From NCBI RefSeq assembly GCF_030685535.1, contig NZ_CP131601.1, positions 1,550,001 to 1,614,000 of the forward strand: a stretch of DNA of 64,000 bases, read 5' to 3'. Below, one piece after another: positions 61,177 to 64,000 of the stretch (positions are counted from its first letter, which is position 1; each line of letters starts with the position of its first letter). The notes below the pieces were generated by a model, which saw only the letters and a list, made by a program, of their open reading frames with translations, was not told the origin of the DNA and ran no database searches. Source of the stretch: Photobacterium leiognathi. GTDB taxonomy: Bacteria > Pseudomonadota > Gammaproteobacteria > Enterobacterales > Vibrionaceae. The translations under genes and the position numbers were made by a program.

Positions 61177-62955
61177 CTATACGCGTACATCAAGTGGGAT
61201 AATTGTTACTTTATCTCCAATCTCTGCATTTTCCTGCTCTGGTAATATTTCAATTAAGCAGTTTGCTTCACTCATTGAACGGAGAATACCTGAACCTTGC
61301 GATCCTGTGCTTTTCACCACTAATCGACCATTGGCATCAAAGCTTGAAATACCACGAGTATATTCAGTACGTCCTGGGCGAGAGCGTAGCTTCTCAGTGG
61401 CAATTGCTTGATGGGTCTTTGGTTGCCAATCCACAATTCCTTGTTGTTTACGAATGGCAGGCTCGACGAATTGTAAAAAAGCTACCATTACAGCAACAGG
61501 ATTACCCGGTAAGCCAAAGAAAGGCACATCACCAATAGTACCAAAGGCAAGTGGTCGACCTGGACGCATATTAATACGCCAGAAGTTAATTTGACCTAAC
61601 TTATCGAGAACGGTTTTGATGTAATCCGCATCACCGACTGATACGCCACCTGATGATAAGATCAAGTCAGCTTGAGTACTCGCTTGTAATAATGTGTTTT
61701 TTAGTGACGTTTCGTTATCATCAATAATGCCAAGATCAACTACGTCACAACCTAGTTTGGTCAGTAGCGCGTACAATGTGTAGCGGTTTGAATCATAAAT
61801 ACAGTTAGGCTTTTGTTGCTCACCGGGTTGTTGTACTTCATCATCAGTAGAGAAAATCGCAACGCGAATAGGTTTATTGATGGTAATTTTATCAATGCCC
61901 AGCGAGGCAACCATGCCAAGTTCTGGTGCTGTGATTGTTGTACCCGCAGCAACGGCAACTTGACCTAATGCTAAATCTTCACCTGCTTGACGCACGTTTT
62001 GACCTGCTTTGATTTTACCCATTGCAAGGTTAAACGTGACCGTGTCACTTTCTTGATTTGCTTGCTCACGCATAATTACAGTATCAGCACCTTGTGGTAC
62101 AGGGGCACCTGTCATAATGCGTACGGCTTCACCAGCTTGTAGGGTGTTGTCGTAGCTACGGCCCGCCAACACTTGACCTACAACATGGTAGCTTTCACGA
62201 TCGAGATCATCGCCACGAATCGCATATCCGTCCATTGCTGAATTGGTATGTTGTGGCACGTTCACTGGCGATAAAATGTCTTGTGCGACAATTTGTCCTA
62301 ATGCTTGGTGAAGGCTAACGGACTCGCTGTTGTTTAATGGTTTGATCTGCTCAAGAATTTTTTCACGACCTTGGGCAACCGATAACATGCCAGCTGGATT
62401 AATATCGCTACAGCTCAATGTTTGTGCTTCAGGATTTGCACTGTTGTTAGCGTAATCAATAACGAAATCTGTAATTTGGTCAAGATTGTTGATATCCATT
62501 TGTGGCAAAGCACTATCTGCAGGGATATTTGCGGCAATGGCAATAATATTAGTGTCTTCTGGATGTAACCAAGGCTTACCGACTTCTTCTCGGTGTAGTT
62601 CAATTTTAGGGAAATCGAGCTTTTTAAAACCTTCCACCAAAATTAGATCTAATTGGGTTTGATCTAATTGGCTAAGTAAATAGGGAAGTTGTGCTTCTTC
62701 TTCCGGCGTTTCAGTTACTAATGCACGGCGGTAACGTGAAGAAATCAGCATTTGGCTAGCACCTGCTTTACGTAAGCGGTAGCTGTCTTTGCCTTCTTGG
62801 TCGATATCAAAATTATGGTGGGCGTGTTTAACCACGGCTACACGCAATCCACGCTCTACTAACTTAGGTAGCATGGCTTCAAGTAACGTGGTTTTTCCGG
62901 TACCACTGAAAGCGGCAAAGCCTAATAAAGGTAAAGAAGCGTTAATTTGACTCAT
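61177..62955 (-). CDS. Bifunctional MobB-MoeA fusion protein
   Basis: A 592-residue fusion. Residues 1-185 are MobB, a GTP-binding partner of MobA, with Walker [13 protein letters not shown] (12-23) and [10 protein letters not shown]. Residues from about 200 are MoeA, molybdopterin molybdotransferase, with [45 protein letters not shown] and [10 protein letters not shown]. The TGDE motif reads STDDEV, with Asp for Gly. Start 62955 (GGAGT upstream) overlaps mobA by 14 bases; the frame to 63030 lies in mobA. In the operon ABC-mobA-mobB/moeA. A separate MoeA is at 2793. Confidence 0.93.
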   Translation of the reverse strand: MSQINASLPLLGFAAFSGTGKTTLLEAMLPKLVERGLRVAVVKHAHHNFDIDQEGKDSYRLRKAGASQMLISSRYRRALVTETPEEEAQLPYLLSQLDQTQLDLILVEGFKKLDFPKIELHREEVGKPWLHPEDTNIIAIAANIPADSALPQMDINNLDQITDFVIDYANNSANPEAQTLSCSDINPAGMLSVAQGREKILEQIKPLNNSESVSLHQALGQIVAQDILSPVNVPQHTNSAMDGYAIRGDDLDRESYHVVGQVLAGRSYDNTLQAGEAVRIMTGAPVPQGADTVIMREQANQESDTVTFNLAMGKIKAGQNVRQAGEDLALGQVAVAAGTTITAPELGMVASLGIDKITINKPIRVAIFSTDDEVQQPGEQQKPNCIYDSNRYTLYALLTKLGCDVVDLGIIDDNETSLKNTLLQASTQADLILSSGGVSVGDADYIKTVLDKLGQINFWRINMRPGRPLAFGTIGDVPFFGLPGNPVAVMVAFLQFVEPAIRKQQGIVDWQPKTHQAIATEKLRSRPGRTEYTRGISSFDANGRLVVKSTGSQGSGILRSMSEANCLIEILPEQENAEIGDKVTIIPLDVRV

Positions 62956-63535
62956 GTAGCACTCCAAATTGAGAGAGTTCTTCAGGGGTATTAAGGTTAA
63001 CGAAGGCATTAGGCTGATCACTAAAATCAACCGTTATCATGTTGCATTGGCGATAGAGTAAGATGATTTTACGATCGCCATTGGCAAGAAAGGCTTCAAG
63101 CTTAGGTAAGATGCGACGATGCATTAACGTCACAACAGGCTGAATATGTTCGCCATTGTGGGCAACGGCAATGTCAGTATTCTCATTACAGGCATTTGCC
63201 ATACGCTTAACTAAATCATGGGGCAGTTGTGGGCAGTCACAAGGGACGAAACCAATCCAATCATTATCAATGGTAGATAAGGCAGCATGCATACCGCCTA
63301 ATGGACCGGGATAGTCTTTAATCTTATCACCAAACACGTTACCAAATTGGGCGTAACGTTCTTGGTTACGATTAGCGTTAATGGTGATATGTGAGGTTTG
63401 TGGCTTAAGCGTTTCGATAACATGTTGAATTAATGGCTTATTAGCCAGCTCTATTAACCCTTTATCATTGCCACCCATGCGGCTGGCTTGACCACCCGCT
63501 AAGATGACCCAATGGGTTTGTTCAGGCGTAGGCAT
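62942..63535 (-). CDS. mobA: Molybdenum cofactor guanylyltransferase MobA
   Basis: MobA links GMP to molybdenum cofactor to give the guanine dinucleotide form used by enzymes such as TMAO and nitrate reductase. About 197 residues with the nucleotide-binding motif [20 protein letters not shown] and the metal motif VPCDCPQLP (the Asp in DCP). The chosen start, ATG 63535 (MPTPEQTHW), matches the family; the longer ORF to 63589 overlaps the ABC gene. It overlaps the ABC gene end by 14 bases and the moeA fusion start by 14 bases, so translation is probably coupled. Confidence 0.93.
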   Translation of the reverse strand: MPTPEQTHWVILAGGQASRMGGNDKGLIELANKPLIQHVIETLKPQTSHITINANRNQERYAQFGNVFGDKIKDYPGPLGGMHAALSTIDNDWIGFVPCDCPQLPHDLVKRMANACNENTDIAVAHNGEHIQPVVTLMHRRILPKLEAFLANGDRKIILLYRQCNMITVDFSDQPNAFVNLNTPEELSQFGVLHESN

Positions 63536-64000
63536 AGTTATTCTTGCTATCCTTATCTTGTTTAACAAGCTGCAAATCTGCACGCTCAATTAATTTTGTG
63601 TCATTAATTGTCCACTGGCGACGGCATAATGCGGTTAGTTCATTATGCTGGTGGCTAGTGATCACAAGGCTTGAGCCTCGTTCTAATAAATCTTTTGCCA
63701 GTACGACTTGGCGACTGATGGATTCTTTATCCATGCTAGCGCTGGATTCGTCCATCAAGAGTACGCTTGGCTTCAATACCCATGCACGTGCCATCGCAAC
63801 ACGTTGGCGTTCACCGCCAGATAAAACAGAAACATGTTCATCAGCAAGGGTTTCCAATCCTACCATTCTTAGGGCATTAATGGCTTCATTTCGGCGTTGT
63901 TGGCGATCACGAACGATGTATTTTAAGCCATAACAAACATTATCAAACACTGTGCCATCAAACATATATGGTGTTTGGTGCATGTAGATAATACCGTTTT
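63522..64000 (-). CDS. ABC transporter ATP-binding protein, N terminus outside window; probable tungstate/molybdate uptake
   Basis: The frame continues through the window edge ([13 protein letters not shown] around 63983 with no stop), so the N terminus with Walker A is missing. Seen are the Q-loop HQTPYMF, the signature [15 protein letters not shown], Walker [14 protein letters not shown] and the H-loop VITSHQ. About 159 residues remain. Its tight link to mobA and mobB-moeA suggests a tungstate or molybdate importer of TupC type; this rests on context and the HQTP/FD pattern, not on proof. Confidence 0.85.
   Translation of the reverse strand, partial: NGIIYMHQTPYMFDGTVFDNVCYGLKYIVRDRQQRRNEAINALRMVGLETLADEHVSVLSGGERQRVAMARAWVLKPSVLLMDESSASMDKESISRQVVLAKDLLERGSSLVITSHQHNELTALCRRQWTINDTKLIERADLQLVKQDKDSKNNYAYA

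Noticed and set aside
61059-61202. 47-codon plus-strand frame beginning MTSKRVEDWN
   Set aside because: It runs through a strong terminator and the 3' end of the moeA fusion, and has no convincing ribosome-binding site.
1-64000. CRISPR arrays, tRNA or rRNA genes, insertion sequences, phage genes
   Set aside because: No regularly spaced repeats, clover-leaf sequences, transposase or phage proteins were found by eye on either strand.

Overview
The window is a chromosomal segment of a gammaproteobacterium, almost certainly Vibrionaceae and most likely Photobacterium. This rests on moderate-to-low GC, the divergent folE / moeA-moeB arrangement, rsuA followed by bcr as in enterics and vibrios, families typical of vibrios (DUF2913-like, DUF3581, DUF2059) and the fused MobB-MoeA protein. 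No phage, insertion sequence, tRNA, rRNA or CRISPR array was seen. Genus is an inference from gene content only.

Layout. 1-5 kb: end of a NupC nucleoside transporter, a DUF2059 secreted protein, moeB-moeA (molybdenum cofactor) and divergent folE. 5-9 kb: a LysR regulator facing yjjI-yjjW (orphan glycyl radical enzyme and activase) and a DUF333 lipoprotein. 9-16 kb: a YcbB-like L,D-transpeptidase, a HAD phosphatase, a TerC-family transporter behind a yybP-ykoY manganese riboswitch with its own terminator, a small orphan gene with a perfect CRP site, and a DASS transporter. 16-25 kb: radD, apbE, an RDD protein, lemA with a DUF3137 gene, a GNAT, a 2OG-Fe(II) oxygenase and a small exported protein. 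25-35 kb: rsuA-bcr, then an efflux-rich stretch with two more Bcr/CflA transporters, two AraC regulators, a PcfJ-like protein and an MFS/M23 peptidase pair. 35-42 kb: an orphan prepilin, pyruvate:ferredoxin oxidoreductase and a GltD-like flavoprotein with fused ferredoxin centres. 42-49 kb: small membrane and zinc-ribbon proteins, a diguanylate cyclase, cytochrome b561, an internally duplicated unknown protein with a lipoprotein, and a nimT/nimR-like pair. 49-60 kb: a class II glutamine amidotransferase, a BCCT transporter, an SDR-DUF2867 protein, a MATE pump, and an ABC ATPase / FtsX permease / AttH-like lipoprotein operon. 60-64 kb: DUF3581, then mobB-moeA, mobA and the end of an ABC ATPase on the minus strand.

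Themes. Molybdenum/tungsten cofactor metabolism brackets the window: moeB-moeA at one end, ABC-mobA-mobB/moeA at the other. Anaerobic radical and iron-sulfur chemistry appears as YjjI/YjjW and as PFOR with its probable NAD(P)H partner. Export is over-represented, with five MFS transporters of efflux type, one MATE and one ABC system, several next to AraC regulators.

Most notable points: (i) an in-frame TGA, probably replacing a Trp codon, splits the FtsX permease gene at 57381-57383; (ii) the amidotransferase at 49472 begins Met-Ser-Arg where the family has a nucleophilic Cys2; (iii) the TerC leader has a recognisable Mn riboswitch and a second, mutually exclusive fold; (iv) the 223-aa protein at 45254 looks like a two-fold internal repeat in an operon with a lipoprotein; (v) the second MoeA copy has Asp in place of the Gly of the TGDE motif. 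No large undescribed multi-gene system could be shown. The best candidates for unknown biology are the YjjI/YjjW pair, the 45254/45929 pair and the CRP-controlled orphan at 13823.
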